A stretch of 64,000 bases of DNA from Scytonema millei VB511283 (GCF_000817735.3 NZ_JTJC03000010.1:1-64000), one strand, 5' to 3'. Shown: positions 35,669-45,241, counted from the stretch's first letter. The notes: generated by a model not told the origin, from the sequence alone. Numbers and translations are program-made.

Positions 35669-36727
35669 CTACCTCCCCAAGACTTCAACTCGCACGGAGG
35701 CAACACCCGAACCAGCCATACCGAGGACGCGAGCGGCGGCGGCGGAGAGATCGATAATTCGACCGCCAATGTAGGGACCGCGATCGTTGATGCGGACTAC
35801 AATTGAGCGACCCGTTCCCGTGTGGGTGACTCGTACCCGCGTCCCAAAGGGTAAGCTTTTGTGGGCAGCGGTAAGGGCATTTTGGTTGTAAGTTTCGCCG
35901 TTAGCGGTGCGATTTCCGTGGAAACCAGGACCGTACCAAGAGGCAACTCCATTCAGGACGGCGCGCACTGGTGCGAAAGCAATATTTTGTGGCTGCGATC
36001 GCTTGGGTTCTGGCATTCCTGCCACTTCTTTGAGGGGTGGGGCATTTCCTAAGAGTCGCCGCAAGCGGTTAGTGGCTTGTAATGCCTCGTCTGATAGTTT
36101 TTTCTTGTTCTGTTCTGGTAGCCTGGTATCCGCATCAACTGCTACCAGTTTTTTGCCGTCAATTGCAATTTCATAGCGTTCTGATGCTTTTTTGGCATTA
36201 GATTTGCCATTCTCTTTCCATTTGACCGTAATCTTGCTGGCATCGACACCATCTGCACTCATTTGGTTCAGTCTAGCTGCTACTGCTGCTGCTTGCCAAA
36301 TGGGGGCGTTATTTGCTGAAGTTGGCTCGACGCTGGGTAACTTGCCTGTGGTTGCTACTTGGGTTGATTTGTCAGCAGCATTTTCGGCACTTTGGGTTTG
36401 TCCGACTTTGGTAGCGTTTGCTGTCTGTTTGTCGCCTAAAAATGTCAGTACGGGTATGTTACGCACGTACAGCGTCACTGCTTGGCGATCGCCCCTTTCG
36501 TGGGGTTGGATTCTGGCGATCGTTGCTTCTTTAGCTTTGGATTCGCCTCTGGATTGGGTTTCGCCTACTTTCTCAACATTCTGCGGTTGAGCCTGCACTG
36601 CTGAGGAGATCTCCTGTCTGTTGTCTTTTGAAGAATCTGCATTCAGCGATTCTGCATGACATGACAGGGGTACGCCTACGGCAGTAGTAAGCAGAGCAAC
36701 GGTTGTTAATAAAATTTGCTTTTTCAT
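35669..36727 (-). CDS. rlpA: RlpA-like septal ring lytic transglycosylase family protein
   Basis: This is an exported protein of about 352 residues. A signal peptide (MKKQILLTTVALLTTAVG) is followed by a long, poorly conserved linker and a C-terminal double-psi beta-barrel. The barrel has GVASWYGPGFHGNRTANGE, NALTAAHKSLPFGTRVRV, RINDRGPYIGGRIIDLS and a final VRVEVLGR, the RlpA signature including the catalytic aspartate region. RlpA cleaves peptidoglycan strands that lack stem peptides, at the septum. I prefer ATG 36727 because the signal peptide begins there; the frame stays open to an ATG at 36874, which would add 49 non-signal residues. There is no SPOR domain. Confidence 0.86.
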   Translation of the reverse strand: MKKQILLTTVALLTTAVGVPLSCHAESLNADSSKDNRQEISSAVQAQPQNVEKVGETQSRGESKAKEATIARIQPHERGDRQAVTLYVRNIPVLTFLGDKQTANATKVGQTQSAENAADKSTQVATTGKLPSVEPTSANNAPIWQAAAVAARLNQMSADGVDASKITVKWKENGKSNAKKASERYEIAIDGKKLVAVDADTRLPEQNKKKLSDEALQATNRLRRLLGNAPPLKEVAGMPEPKRSQPQNIAFAPVRAVLNGVASWYGPGFHGNRTANGETYNQNALTAAHKSLPFGTRVRVTHTGTGRSIVVRINDRGPYIGGRIIDLSAAAARVLGMAGSGVASVRVEVLGR

Positions 36728-36874
36728 GCTTCCGTTGTGAATTGCACTCCTCGACTTCGGCAAGAGCTGTGTAGGGATACCACTGAATGGTCTCAAATTA
36801 ACCCACCAACTCGTACTCATTACGCTTTTATGTTGAAGTTTCAACTGCAACAGACTATCACGAAGTTTTTGCAT

Positions 36875-37212
36875 TGAGGATCGGTAATGTCAAGGGGAAA
36901 TTGTGAATTTTAATAAAAAGATTTTGTAAAGCAATGCATAACATCTTTGCACAGAGGCAAATTCAGCTTTTCTGTGTCTCTAACGAGTAAATTTATTTTT
37001 TTAATAAAATTAATATTACTTAAAATACTTAAAAAAGAGTAAAAGTAAATAAATCTTGGTTTAAAACTTAACTTTTTAGCTATAAAGCGATATTTAAACT
37101 AGCGATCGCACTCCAGCAACACGTAGAATGCTAATGCTGTGGCGCAGCAAAATTAAGATAAAATGCTGATGCGTGAAGCGGAGCTATCTGCCGCATTGAG
37201 GAAACTGGCAGC
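36875..37212. other. AT-rich divergent region between rlpA and purM
   Basis: There are 338 bases upstream of both genes. The sequence is AT-rich with a HIP1 octamer near 37105. TAAAAT near 37158 could be a -10 element for purM. Nothing else was recognised. Confidence 0.4.
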
Positions 37213-38244
37213 ATGGATTATCAAGCAGCAGGGGTTAATGTTGAAGCTGGTAGAGCATTTGTTGAAGGCATTCGCCAGCTAGTGCATCGCACCCATCGCC
37301 CAGAAGTGATTGGGGGATTGGGAGGTTTCGGCGGTTATTTTCAACTCCCTAGCGGTTACACGGAGCCAGTTTTAGTCTCTGGGACAGATGGAGTCGGCAC
37401 AAAATTGAAACTTTCTCACGCGCTCAACCGTCACGACACGGTAGGAATCGATTTAGTGGCGATGTGCGTGAATGATGTACTGACTTCTGGAGCAGAACCG
37501 CTGTTTTTCTTGGATTATTTAGCAACGGGAAAGCTCAACTCGGAGCAACTGACACAGGTAGTTAGCGGCATCAGTTTAGGATGTCAAAAGGCGGGGTGTG
37601 CGCTGTTGGGGGGTGAAACCGCTGAAATGCCTGGTTTTTATCAGGCAGGAGAGTACGATCTGGCGGGTTTTTGTGTGGGAATTGTGGAAAAGAGCAAGTT
37701 GCTGGATGGTTCTAGGGTACAAATAGGGGATGTGGCGATCGCGCTTGCCAGTCAAGGTGTCCACAGTAACGGTTACAGCTTGGTACGGAAAATTGTTGAG
37801 GTGGGGGGATATGCTTGGAGCGATCGCCCAGAGGAGTTTTCCGGTCAAAGTTTGGGAGAAGTTTTCCTAACACCAACGCGGATTTATGTCAGGCCCGTAC
37901 TGGGGGCGATCGCATCTGGGATAGAAATTCACGCGATGGCACATATCACGGGTGGGGGAATACCGGAAAATTTACCCCGTTGTCTGGGTGAAGGGCAATC
38001 GATTCGCGTGGACGTGGACAGATGGACGATTCCCCCAGTGTTTCAGTGGCTGGCGAAAGTTGGTGGAGTCACTCAGAAGGAGATGTTCAATACTTTTAAT
38101 ATGGGGATTGGCTACGTGGCGATCGTTCCTCCCCAAGCTGTAGAAGAGACCCTGCGATGGTTTGACTCTCAGGATGTCGAGGCGTTTGTCATTGGAGAAG
38201 TCATTGCTGGTAGTGGAACCGTTGAGGGTATACCTAAAGACTGA
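37213..38244 (+). CDS. purM: phosphoribosylformylglycinamidine cyclo-ligase
   Basis: PurM (AIR synthetase) closes the imidazole ring in purine synthesis using ATP. The start [17 protein letters not shown] and the motifs [53 protein letters not shown] and [13 protein letters not shown] are all conserved. The length of 343 residues is usual. The last codons overlap the first copy of a 39-base direct repeat at 38225-38263, whose second copy follows at 38270-38308, so the 3' end of the gene has been duplicated in tandem. Confidence 0.97.
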   Translation: MDYQAAGVNVEAGRAFVEGIRQLVHRTHRPEVIGGLGGFGGYFQLPSGYTEPVLVSGTDGVGTKLKLSHALNRHDTVGIDLVAMCVNDVLTSGAEPLFFLDYLATGKLNSEQLTQVVSGISLGCQKAGCALLGGETAEMPGFYQAGEYDLAGFCVGIVEKSKLLDGSRVQIGDVAIALASQGVHSNGYSLVRKIVEVGGYAWSDRPEEFSGQSLGEVFLTPTRIYVRPVLGAIASGIEIHAMAHITGGGIPENLPRCLGEGQSIRVDVDRWTIPPVFQWLAKVGGVTQKEMFNTFNMGIGYVAIVPPQAVEETLRWFDSQDVEAFVIGEVIAGSGTVEGIPKD

Positions 38245-38308
38245 AATTCTGAAGATAGAAAAGTAGTTAAGGGTATGCCTTAAGACTGAAATTTTCAAGA
38301 TCGAAAAG
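38225..38308 (+). repeat. tandem duplication across the purM 3' end
   Basis: AGGGTATACCTAAAGACTGA and AGGGTATGCCTTAAGACTGA begin two 39-base copies with a few differences, spaced 45 bases apart. The first contains the purM stop codon. Confidence 0.75.
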
Positions 38309-38457
38309 CGAGCGATGGTAACATAACTGTCATGAAACTTTAACTTTTGTGACGAACGTTGCTCCACCAGTTTCTGGCTTTGACTCTCTAAGCTAGGTAC
38401 TAAAAACTTAGCATTTAGTTCTTTAGGGTGGGCAGCGAGTTGAAATACTCAAAACCC

Positions 38458-39717
38458 ATGTCAAACCGCAAAGAACATCTTGAGCATTTACCTCACGCTG
38501 AAGCAGCCAATCGCACAATTCGTTTCAAGCAGCACGATCGCCTGTTTGCTTTACTTTCGCTGGCTGCGGGTCTAATTTTTCTGCAAGGATACACGATTGC
38601 TCCCCTGATTCCGCGTTTGGCGGAAGCCTTTAACGTTCCAGTTCAAGAAATTGGCATTATTGTTCCAGCCTACATGTTGGCTTACGCGCTGATGGCATTG
38701 TTTTACGGCGTGCTGTCAGATCGATTTGGCAGATGGTCGGTGATTCGCATCTCGCTCATCATTTTTGTCATCTGTACGGCTTTGACTGCAACAGCTCAAA
38801 CAGCTTTGCAAATGGTAATCTGGCGACTGCTGACAGGACTGGGAGCTAGTGGAGTGATTCCACTCACGTTTGCCTTGATTGGCGATTTGTTTCCATTCGA
38901 CCAGCGAGGTAGTAAATTAGGGCTTGTTTTCGCAGCTATGGAAGGGGGAATGGCAGCGGGTTCTGCGGGTGGCGCGATTCTCGAACCATTTGTTGGGTGG
39001 CGATCGCTGTTTATCGGGACGGCTGTTCTTGCTGCTTTAGTCCTTTGGCGGCTGCATCTTTACGGCGCTTTATTTGATACAGCTAAAGTAGAAAAATTAC
39101 CGACGATTCGCCAGGTATTTCGGGGATACAGTCAGATTTTAAGCAGTTTTCGCGGTAAACGGACTTATGCCTATGTTTTGTGGAACGGCATTTATCACTC
39201 TGGCGTGTATACATGGCTGGGGTTGTACTTGTCGCAACGCTACAACATGGATGCATTGAGCATTGGTCTGACTATTCTCGGCTACGGCATTCCTGGGTTG
39301 CTACTAAGTTCTCTAATTGGTCGAGCCGTGGATCGTTGGGGACGGCGTTGGTTAGTTCCGGCAGGATTAATTATGGCAGCCTTAGCGGGAATTGCGATGA
39401 TTTTTGAGATTCCTCCCATTGGAACGACGATCGCGGTGCTTGTCTTATCTTTAGGGTACGACCTGACGCAACCTTTATTCGTAGGTATCGTGACTGACTT
39501 GGGAGATGGTAATAGTTTAGGTCAAACAATGGGACTGAAAGTGTTTGTCCTGTTTACTGGATTTGGTATTGGCAGCTTGATATTCGGGGAACTGTTGCGG
39601 TTTGGATTTGGAGCGTCACTTGCCATTTTTGGTGGCATTCAGTTGATTTGTGGTGCGATCGCAATTCGGCTATTCTGGCAGGAAGTTCCATCACGGCTGC
39701 GATCGAAATCGCCTTAG
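38458..39717 (+). CDS. major facilitator superfamily transporter
   Basis: This is a 12-helix secondary transporter of about 419 residues. The motif-A loop between helices 2 and 3 is GVLSDRFGRWSVIRIS, and GAVDRWGRRWLVPAGL is its second-half counterpart. The PAYMLAYALMALFYG and TGLGASGVIPLTFALIGDLFP stretches resemble drug or sugar efflux MFS proteins. The substrate is unknown. I use ATG 38458; an in-frame GTG at 38428 would add 10 residues, and neither has a clear ribosome site. Its 3' end faces two small unknown genes on the other strand. Confidence 0.85.
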   Translation: MSNRKEHLEHLPHAEAANRTIRFKQHDRLFALLSLAAGLIFLQGYTIAPLIPRLAEAFNVPVQEIGIIVPAYMLAYALMALFYGVLSDRFGRWSVIRISLIIFVICTALTATAQTALQMVIWRLLTGLGASGVIPLTFALIGDLFPFDQRGSKLGLVFAAMEGGMAAGSAGGAILEPFVGWRSLFIGTAVLAALVLWRLHLYGALFDTAKVEKLPTIRQVFRGYSQILSSFRGKRTYAYVLWNGIYHSGVYTWLGLYLSQRYNMDALSIGLTILGYGIPGLLLSSLIGRAVDRWGRRWLVPAGLIMAALAGIAMIFEIPPIGTTIAVLVLSLGYDLTQPLFVGIVTDLGDGNSLGQTMGLKVFVLFTGFGIGSLIFGELLRFGFGASLAIFGGIQLICGAIAIRLFWQEVPSRLRSKSP

Positions 39718-39746
39718 TATTGAAGAATGCTCAGTCTGTTGATTAT

Positions 39747-40019
39747 TCATGGCAGATTTTCATTTTTTGCTTCAAGTACAGGTACTTTCCAAACCCGTCC
39801 TTGACAGTGAACTTCATCAGCAATTACACGAGTACCAGCTAGCAGTCGCATTAATTTTACTAACTCTTCCCTTTCTGCTGCTGTGAGAAAATCTTCACCA
39901 GGAAGACCACTATGAGTGCGTTTTGGTTCCCCTCCTGCTGCTAAATAACGTTGGTGAGATATGTCCAGCAGTTCTTTAACCCGTGCGTACTGCTGTTTTT
40001 CTGTTTCTGTAGATTTCAT
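39747..40019 (-). CDS. small protein of unknown function, coupled to upstream gene
   Basis: I do not recognise this 90-residue protein. It is hydrophilic, begins MKSTETEKQQYARVKELL and contains a predicted helical N-terminal half, then GEPKRTHSGLPGEDFLT and a leucine-rich EELVKLMRLLAG. It has no signal peptide or membrane segment. Its ATG overlaps the stop codon of the upstream 110-residue gene (ATGA), so the two are translated together and probably work together. The size and coupling resemble toxin-antitoxin pairs, but no known toxin motif is visible, so this is only a suggestion. Confidence 0.6.
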   Translation of the reverse strand: MKSTETEKQQYARVKELLDISHQRYLAAGGEPKRTHSGLPGEDFLTAAEREELVKLMRLLAGTRVIADEVHCQGRVWKVPVLEAKNENLP

Positions 40020-40348
40020 GACTCTAAAAACCATGTAATAGGAACGATTTCACCATTTGGTAGTAAAAAAGCGATTGGTAACACGGAACTAGGCGTTTCA
40101 ATTATCCAAAAGCCTTGTTCTGGATCGTAAACCCTTCTTTGTAGTAGCTCTAGCGTTTCCAGCGCATTCAGAATGAGATATTGGGTTTCTGTAGGTTCCA
40201 CTCTAATTTTATGCTGACAGATTGCTTCTAGGGATTTTACACTGTTAAGCCGCTTGCTTAGTCCAACTTCCTCCAGCAGCAAGAAGACAACTATAGCTGC
40301 AATAATTCTAGAATCAGCAAAGTCCTTCACGCGGCGGTCATGGCTCAA
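40016..40348 (-). CDS. small protein of unknown function, first gene of a coupled pair
   Basis: This protein of about 110 residues is not recognised. The front holds a hydrophobic helix (IIAAIVVFLLLEEVG), the middle VEPTETQYLILNALETLELLQ, and the end a beta-rich stretch (GFWIIETPSSVLPIAFLLPNGEIVPITWFLES). The start is uncertain: TTG 40348 overlaps the beginning of the divergent ABC transporter gene by nine bases, and GTG 40330 is an alternative. The stop overlaps the ATG of the next gene. The head-to-head arrangement with the ABC gene means their promoters lie inside each other's coding sequence. Confidence 0.6.
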   Translation of the reverse strand: MSHDRRVKDFADSRIIAAIVVFLLLEEVGLSKRLNSVKSLEAICQHKIRVEPTETQYLILNALETLELLQRRVYDPEQGFWIIETPSSVLPIAFLLPNGEIVPITWFLES

Positions 40349-42091
40349 CGTTCTCGCTTTTCTAAACTCCTCAGTTACCTACGTCCCCACTGGAAACAAG
40401 TTCTCATAGGGGTTGTGGCTTTATTTGTAGTTAACGCCGTCGGGGTATACATTCCACTACTAATTCGCGACATTATCGAGCGACTTCAAGGAGAATTTAG
40501 GTTCGAGCAAGTCTTACAGTTTGTCGGATTGATAATTGTTTTAAGTTCTGTCATGTGGGTAATCCGTATGGTATCGCGGATTGCCCTGTTTGGTGCGGGG
40601 CGACAAGTCGAATTTGACTTGAAACAGAAGCTATTTCAACATCTTTTGAAGCTGGAACCTACCTATTTCAACACAAATACAGCGGGAGATTTGATCAACC
40701 GCGCTACGAGTGATGTCGAAAATATTCGGCGATTGGTGGGTTTTGCAGTACTGAGTATTGTCAACACGATCTTTGCTTATGCGTTGACGCTACCTTTCAT
40801 GTTGCAAATTAATGTCGAACTGACTCTTGCTGCTGTAGCAATTTATCCGGTGATGTTGATCGTAGTACAGTTATTTAGCGATCGCCTCCGTAACGAACAA
40901 GCAGAAGTCCAAGAGGAACTATCTGACCTGAGCGAATTAATTCAAGAAGATATGAGCGGGATGGCATTAATTAAAATCTACGCTCAAGAAACAAACGAAC
41001 GCCTAGCTTTTCGGCAAAATAATTCTAGGTTATTAGGGGCAAATTTAAAACTCGCCAAAACTCGTAATACTTTGTTTCCCCTAGTTGGAGGTTTTTCTTA
41101 TGTTAGTCTACTCTTATTATTGTGGTTTGGAGCAGGACGAATTGCTGCTGGGAATTTAAGTGTTGGTGATTTTATCGCCCTCATACTTTATGTCGAAAGA
41201 CTCGTTTTTCCCACCGCTTTACTTGGGTTTACAATTACAGCTTATCAAAGAGGAGAAGTCAGTATCGATCGCGTAGAATCCATTCTGGCTGTCAAACCTC
41301 AGATTTACGATAAACCTGACGCGATTTCATTACCAAAAGAAGAGATAAAAGGAGAGTTAACAGCACGCAATTTGAGCTATACATATGTTGGTTCTAGTAC
41401 ACCGTCATTACAAAATGTCAGCTTTTCCATTCAGCCAGGAGAGACAGTCGCAATTGTAGGACCAATTGGTTCGGGAAAATCTACATTAGCAAATGCTTTA
41501 CCTCATCTTTTAGAAATTGACCCAGGACAATTATTTTTAGATGGGCAAGATATTACTCAAATTACATTGAAAGATTTACGCCGCGCGATCGCCTACGTAC
41601 CACAAGATAGTTTTCTCTTCAGCACCACGATTAAAAATAATATTCGCTATGGCGATCCGCTCGCAGAACAATCTGATGTAGAATATTGCGCCAAGCAAGC
41701 TCAAATTCACCCTGAAATTCTCAATTTTCCGCAGCAATACGAAACAATTGTGGGCGAAAGAGGGATTACCCTTTCCGGTGGTCAAAGACAGCGTACAGCG
41801 CTTGCTAGAGCTTTGCTTGTAGATGCTCCGGTACTGATTTTAGACGATGCCTTATCGAGCGTTGACAATCAGACTGCAACAGCAATTTTAGATAATCTTT
41901 CCACAGGAACCGATCGCAAAACTGTGATATTTATCTCTCATCAGCTCTCAGCGGCGGCTACTGCCGATCGAATTTTGGTGATGGATGGGGGTGCGATCGT
42001 CCAATCTGGCACGCATGAAGAATTGGTTCAACAACCAGGGTTATACCAAAATTTGTGGAACCAGCACCAATTACAAGAGATTTTGCAATAA
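40340..42091 (+). CDS. ABC exporter, fused membrane and ATP-binding domains
   Basis: This 583-residue half-transporter of the multidrug/lipid (MsbA, MdlB) type works as a dimer. Six membrane helices occupy about residues 15-310. The ATPase domain has Walker A GPIGSGKSTL, Q loop VPQDSFLFS, signature TLSGGQRQR, Walker B VLILDDALSSVD and the switch histidine in FISHQLSAA. Catalytic glutamate is replaced by aspartate (LDDALSS), as in several heterodimeric exporters where one site is weak. No partner gene is adjacent, so a homodimer or a distant partner is possible. The substrate is unknown. Confidence 0.92.
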   Translation: MAQRSRFSKLLSYLRPHWKQVLIGVVALFVVNAVGVYIPLLIRDIIERLQGEFRFEQVLQFVGLIIVLSSVMWVIRMVSRIALFGAGRQVEFDLKQKLFQHLLKLEPTYFNTNTAGDLINRATSDVENIRRLVGFAVLSIVNTIFAYALTLPFMLQINVELTLAAVAIYPVMLIVVQLFSDRLRNEQAEVQEELSDLSELIQEDMSGMALIKIYAQETNERLAFRQNNSRLLGANLKLAKTRNTLFPLVGGFSYVSLLLLLWFGAGRIAAGNLSVGDFIALILYVERLVFPTALLGFTITAYQRGEVSIDRVESILAVKPQIYDKPDAISLPKEEIKGELTARNLSYTYVGSSTPSLQNVSFSIQPGETVAIVGPIGSGKSTLANALPHLLEIDPGQLFLDGQDITQITLKDLRRAIAYVPQDSFLFSTTIKNNIRYGDPLAEQSDVEYCAKQAQIHPEILNFPQQYETIVGERGITLSGGQRQRTALARALLVDAPVLILDDALSSVDNQTATAILDNLSTGTDRKTVIFISHQLSAAATADRILVMDGGAIVQSGTHEELVQQPGLYQNLWNQHQLQEILQ

Positions 42092-42145
42092 CTCCGAACT
42101 ATTACAGCACGACAGAAATAAATAGTGAGGAACAGCTTGCTAACG

Positions 42146-42181
42146 TTTTTTACTTACGACTTACGGCTTACGACTTACGAC
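42146..42181. repeat. TTACGAC tandem heptamer repeat
   Basis: Four heptamers TTACGAC/TTACGGC lie after the ABC exporter gene. The reverse complement GTCGTAA occurs in tandem at about 54537-54565. Confidence 0.7.
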
Positions 42182-42189
42182 TTCGTATA

Positions 42190-42384
42190 CTAGTTGTAGT
42201 AGAACGCGCCAAAAGCAAGTGCAATGATGATGGGGATAACAATTGGTAGAGCAACTAACAGCCCCCATTTACCCAAGCGAATTTCTTGACCGTCAGATTT
42301 TAGCAATGCGATTACACCCGCAGTTCCCATCACAACCCAGATGCATCCAAAGATGATAAAAATAATAAATTGAGAGTCTTCCAT
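42190..42384 (-). CDS. small two-helix membrane protein, unknown
   Basis: This 64-residue protein, MEDSQFIIFIIFGCIWVVM onward, has two clear membrane helices joined by a short polar loop (LKSDGQEIRLGKWG). I do not recognise a family. The composition and intact frame make it a likely real gene. It lies alone on the minus strand between the ABC exporter and the B12 riboswitch, and runs opposite to both. I start at ATG 42384; a TTG nine bases upstream is less likely. Confidence 0.6.
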   Translation of the reverse strand: MEDSQFIIFIIFGCIWVVMGTAGVIALLKSDGQEIRLGKWGLLVALPIVIPIIIALAFGAFYYN

Positions 42385-42619
42385 TTCTTTCAATTAATTG
42401 CTGTTTAATGCAAGTTTTATGCTGATAGCAACAGTATAATATTTCCGTTCCTGATAGCTTTAGCGAATAGGACTCGCGTTTACACAAGCAAAGTCCGCCT
42501 GCACGGACTAATTGCTAGATAATTGTGCCGTTTCACCTAATTTTTTTAGTTGAGCAAAATTAAGAACAATTATCCTTCTCTCTCAGGATGCAATCTGGTG
42601 GTATGATAATCTCCTCAAT

Positions 42620-42842
<223 letters not shown>

Positions 42843-42845
<3 letters not shown>

Positions 42846-43511
42846 ATGTCTAAAGATTTGATGTCTAAAATTTTGCAGCGATCTCTGCGCTGTGTAGGGG
42901 CGATCGCAACTGCTTTAACGATCGCATTTTTTGCCATACCCCAACCAGCTTATGCCCATCACGCGATTGGTGGCAAGACTCCAGTAAATTTATTTGAAGG
43001 ATTCTTGTCAGGATTAGCTCACCCTGTTATCGGTTTAGATCATTTAGCTTTTGTCGTGGCAATTGGATTACTTGCAGTCGGACAACGGCGTGGTGCTTTA
43101 ATTCCGGCTGGGTTTGTCGTGGCGGCGATGTTGGGGACAGTTATTCACGTCTTTCAAATCGATTTATCTGCGGCTGAGATCGCGATCGCAGTTTCTGTAA
43201 TTATCTTTGGGGCAATGCTGTTGTGGCAAAATCGTCCTCACTGGTTGGTAACATTGGGGTTAGGCGCGATCGCGGGATTGTTTCACGGTTACGCTTATGG
43301 AGAGTCTATTGTAGGGGCGCAAATGTTTCCTCTATTTGCTTACTTGTTGGGTTTTACTCTAATCCAATATGGTGTTGCCTTAGTTGCCTTTTTAGCAGGG
43401 AATTTAGCATTACAGAAATCTGCTAACTCTAGTCCTTCTTGGTTAAGATTATCTGGTTTAGCAATCTGCGCGATCGGTGTAGTGTTCTTGACTTCCTCGG
43501 TGATGGGTTAA
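42843..43511 (+). CDS. hupE: HupE/UreJ family cobalt (or nickel) transporter
   Basis: This 222-residue membrane protein has a signal segment ending at AYAHHAIGG, so the mature N-terminus would begin with a histidine pair. The family signature is SGLAHPVIGLDHLAFVVAIG with the HxxxxDH metal motif. About six helices follow. HupE proteins carry nickel or cobalt; control by a B12 riboswitch is known to mark the cobalt-supplying members in cyanobacteria, so cobalt is the likely metal. It heads a run of four plus-strand genes ending with a CobW GTPase. Confidence 0.93.
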
Positions 43512-43558
43512 AAGTTAAGTAGTCACCCAGCACTCAATACAACTGGCAAACTAGAACT

Positions 43559-43600
43559 CCAGGGGCTTCAGTCATACCATAAACTGACCCTGGAAGTTTA
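43559..43600 (+). terminator. hairpin after hupE, possible attenuator
   Basis: CCAGGG and CCCTGG enclose CAGT/ACTG, giving a stacked stem. No T run follows, so it may only lower expression of the downstream small genes or stabilise the hupE message. Confidence 0.35.
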
Positions 43601-43632
43601 CTACATTTACGTGTTTCTTAACATCTGTCTGA

Positions 43633-43827
43633 ATGGATCTTTTAAAACAAGATAAAGTGGTATTGTCAGTTATTAAAACTATGCAAGAGATGGGGCTAAC
43701 AGCGATTAGCACCGCAACAGAACTTAGAACCAACTCCATTCACATCAGAGGTAGGCGGAACGATGGAGTTGAAATTATTGCTATTGTTAGTTCAGAAGGG
43801 AGAACGTATGATGGAATCTTGGATTGA
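43633..43827 (+). CDS. small unknown protein in the B12-regulated gene run
   Basis: I do not recognise this 64-residue protein (begins MDLLKQDKVVLSVIKTMQEM). It has an N-terminal amphipathic helix followed by a beta-rich half (SIHIRGRRNDGVEIIAIVSS) and ends GRTYDGILD. It has no cysteines or membrane segment. The next gene starts inside its last 20 bases, so translation is coupled. The position between hupE and a CobW gene suggests a role in metal or cofactor handling, but there is no direct evidence. Confidence 0.55.
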   Translation: MDLLKQDKVVLSVIKTMQEMGLTAISTATELRTNSIHIRGRRNDGVEIIAIVSSEGRTYDGILD

Positions 43828-43996
43828 CCTAAGTTCTCTAAGCAATAGTGAGTTAACTGCGCTAGAGCAACAAATTTTACAGGAACAATCTCGACGGGTC
43901 ATGAACGATCCCGAACTTATAGTAGTTGAACCAGATGCATCAGAAGAATCTCATCGAGAAGCGCTTGCAAAGTTGCTGCAACGCAAAAAGCAATAG
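43808..43996 (+). CDS. small unknown acidic protein, overlapping the previous gene
   Basis: This protein of about 62 residues begins MMESWIDLSSLSNSELTALE. AAGGGAGAA lies five bases before ATG 43808, a strong ribosome site inside the previous coding region; the frame is open further upstream to 43763, but that start is less likely. It is hydrophilic and helical, with NDPELIVVEPDASEESH in the middle and a basic end (LLQRKKQ). No family was recognised. CobW begins 33 bases after its stop, so the three genes appear to be one transcription unit. Confidence 0.55.
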   Translation: MMESWIDLSSLSNSELTALEQQILQEQSRRVMNDPELIVVEPDASEESHREALAKLLQRKKQ

Positions 43997-44029
43997 CTAT
44001 TATCCTTAATATTGAATGCGATAAATCCA

Positions 44030-45085
44030 ATGGCTACAAAACTTCCTGTTACAGTCGTTACTGGTTTCTTAGGCAGTGGTAAAACAACTCTCATCCGTCA
44101 TTTACTGCAAAATAATCAGGGACGGCGGATTGCTGTTTTAGTCAATGAGTTTGGCGAGTTAGGGATAGACGGAGAATTACTGAAATCTTGTCAGATTTGT
44201 CCAGAAGAGGCGAAAGGTGAAGATAGCTTACCTCAGATTGTGGAATTAACAAATGGTTGTCTGTGTTGTACGGTACAAGAAGAATTCTTGCCGACGATGC
44301 AAGAGTTGTTGAAACGCCGAGACAGTCTCGATGGAATTGTCATTGAAACTTCTGGATTAGCTTTACCAAAACCATTAGTGAAAGCTTTTCGCTGGCACGA
44401 GATCCGCAATGCTGCTACGGTGGATGCAGTGGTGACTGTGGTAGATTGTGCTGCTGTTGCCGCAGGAACGTTTGCTAGCGATCCGCAAGCGGTTGAGACG
44501 CAAAGACAGACAGATGAGAGTTTAGAACACGAAACTCCATTACAGGAATTATTTGAAGACCAGTTGGCTTGTGCAGATTTGGTTATATTGAATAAAACCG
44601 ACTTAATTGATGCAACAACGCAAGCCGAAGTTTTAAATTTGGTGAAACAAGAATTACCGCGACAGGTAAAAATGGTAACAAGCGATCGCGGTCAAATTGA
44701 CCCTACAATTTTGTTAGGTTTTCAAGCTGCGGCTGAAGACGATTTGTCTAATCGTCCTAGCCATCACGACACGGAAGAAGACCACAAACACGAAGAGGAA
44801 ATTACTTCAACCCATGTTGTTTTAAATCGTACATTTGAACCTCATGCTTTACAAAACCAATTGCAAGCATTAGCAAAAGAACAAGATATTTATCGGATTA
44901 AAGGTTTTGTCGCTGTTGCTAATAAACCAATGCGTCTAGTTTTACAAGGGGTAGGAACGCGATTTGACCAATTTTACGATCGCTTGTGGCAACCTGAAGA
45001 AATGCCGCAAACTCGATTGGTTTTTATCGGTCGCAGCCTCAATCCTACTACAATTGAATCTCAATTAGTAGCTTTGCCGAACTAA
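44030..45085 (+). CDS. cobW: CobW/COG0523 family GTPase (metallochaperone)
   Basis: This G3E GTPase of about 351 residues is predicted to deliver metal ions. Walker A is FLGSGKTTLIRHL, followed by LVNEFGELGIDGELL. The metal-binding CxCC is in LTNGCLCCTV, and the GTP base motif is in LVILNKTDLI. A histidine/glutamate-rich stretch (HHDTEEDHKHEEE, about residues 245-257) is a likely metal site, and the C-terminal CobW domain follows. Context points to cobalt and B12: the run begins with a B12 riboswitch and hupE. Zinc-type COG0523 proteins look alike, so the metal is inferred from position. I start at ATG 44030 rather than TTG 44012. Confidence 0.9.
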   Translation: MATKLPVTVVTGFLGSGKTTLIRHLLQNNQGRRIAVLVNEFGELGIDGELLKSCQICPEEAKGEDSLPQIVELTNGCLCCTVQEEFLPTMQELLKRRDSLDGIVIETSGLALPKPLVKAFRWHEIRNAATVDAVVTVVDCAAVAAGTFASDPQAVETQRQTDESLEHETPLQELFEDQLACADLVILNKTDLIDATTQAEVLNLVKQELPRQVKMVTSDRGQIDPTILLGFQAAAEDDLSNRPSHHDTEEDHKHEEEITSTHVVLNRTFEPHALQNQLQALAKEQDIYRIKGFVAVANKPMRLVLQGVGTRFDQFYDRLWQPEEMPQTRLVFIGRSLNPTTIESQLVALPN

Positions 45086-45095
45086 AATTGCACTC

Positions 45096-45128
45096 TTGTT
45101 AGGGTGGATCGATCGCGCACCCTAACAA
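45096..45128 (+). terminator. 11-base-pair hairpin after cobW
   Basis: TTGTTAGGGTG and CACCCTAACAA pair perfectly around an 11-base loop. No T run follows. It may end the hupE-cobW transcript or belong to a dispersed palindrome family. Confidence 0.5.
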
Positions 45129-45219
45129 ACCATGTATTTCGTCTAATCTTCAAGAACAATAACGATTTATCTATAGTTAAAAGAATTAAGAATATCTTAA
45201 TTTTGTATCCTAAATAACC

Positions 45220-45241
45220 ATTGTATAGAGGATGATACAAT
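45220..45241. promoter_or_regulatory. inverted repeat upstream of the phytochrome gene
   Basis: ATTGTAT and ATACAAT are perfect arms eight bases apart, about 80 bases before the phytochrome start. It is a candidate operator for a dimeric regulator. There is no independent support. Confidence 0.3.

Noticed and set aside
40016-40348. Definite toxin-antitoxin call for the coupled small genes
   Set aside because: The overlap and size fit, but no toxin or antitoxin motif is visible. They are kept as unknown.
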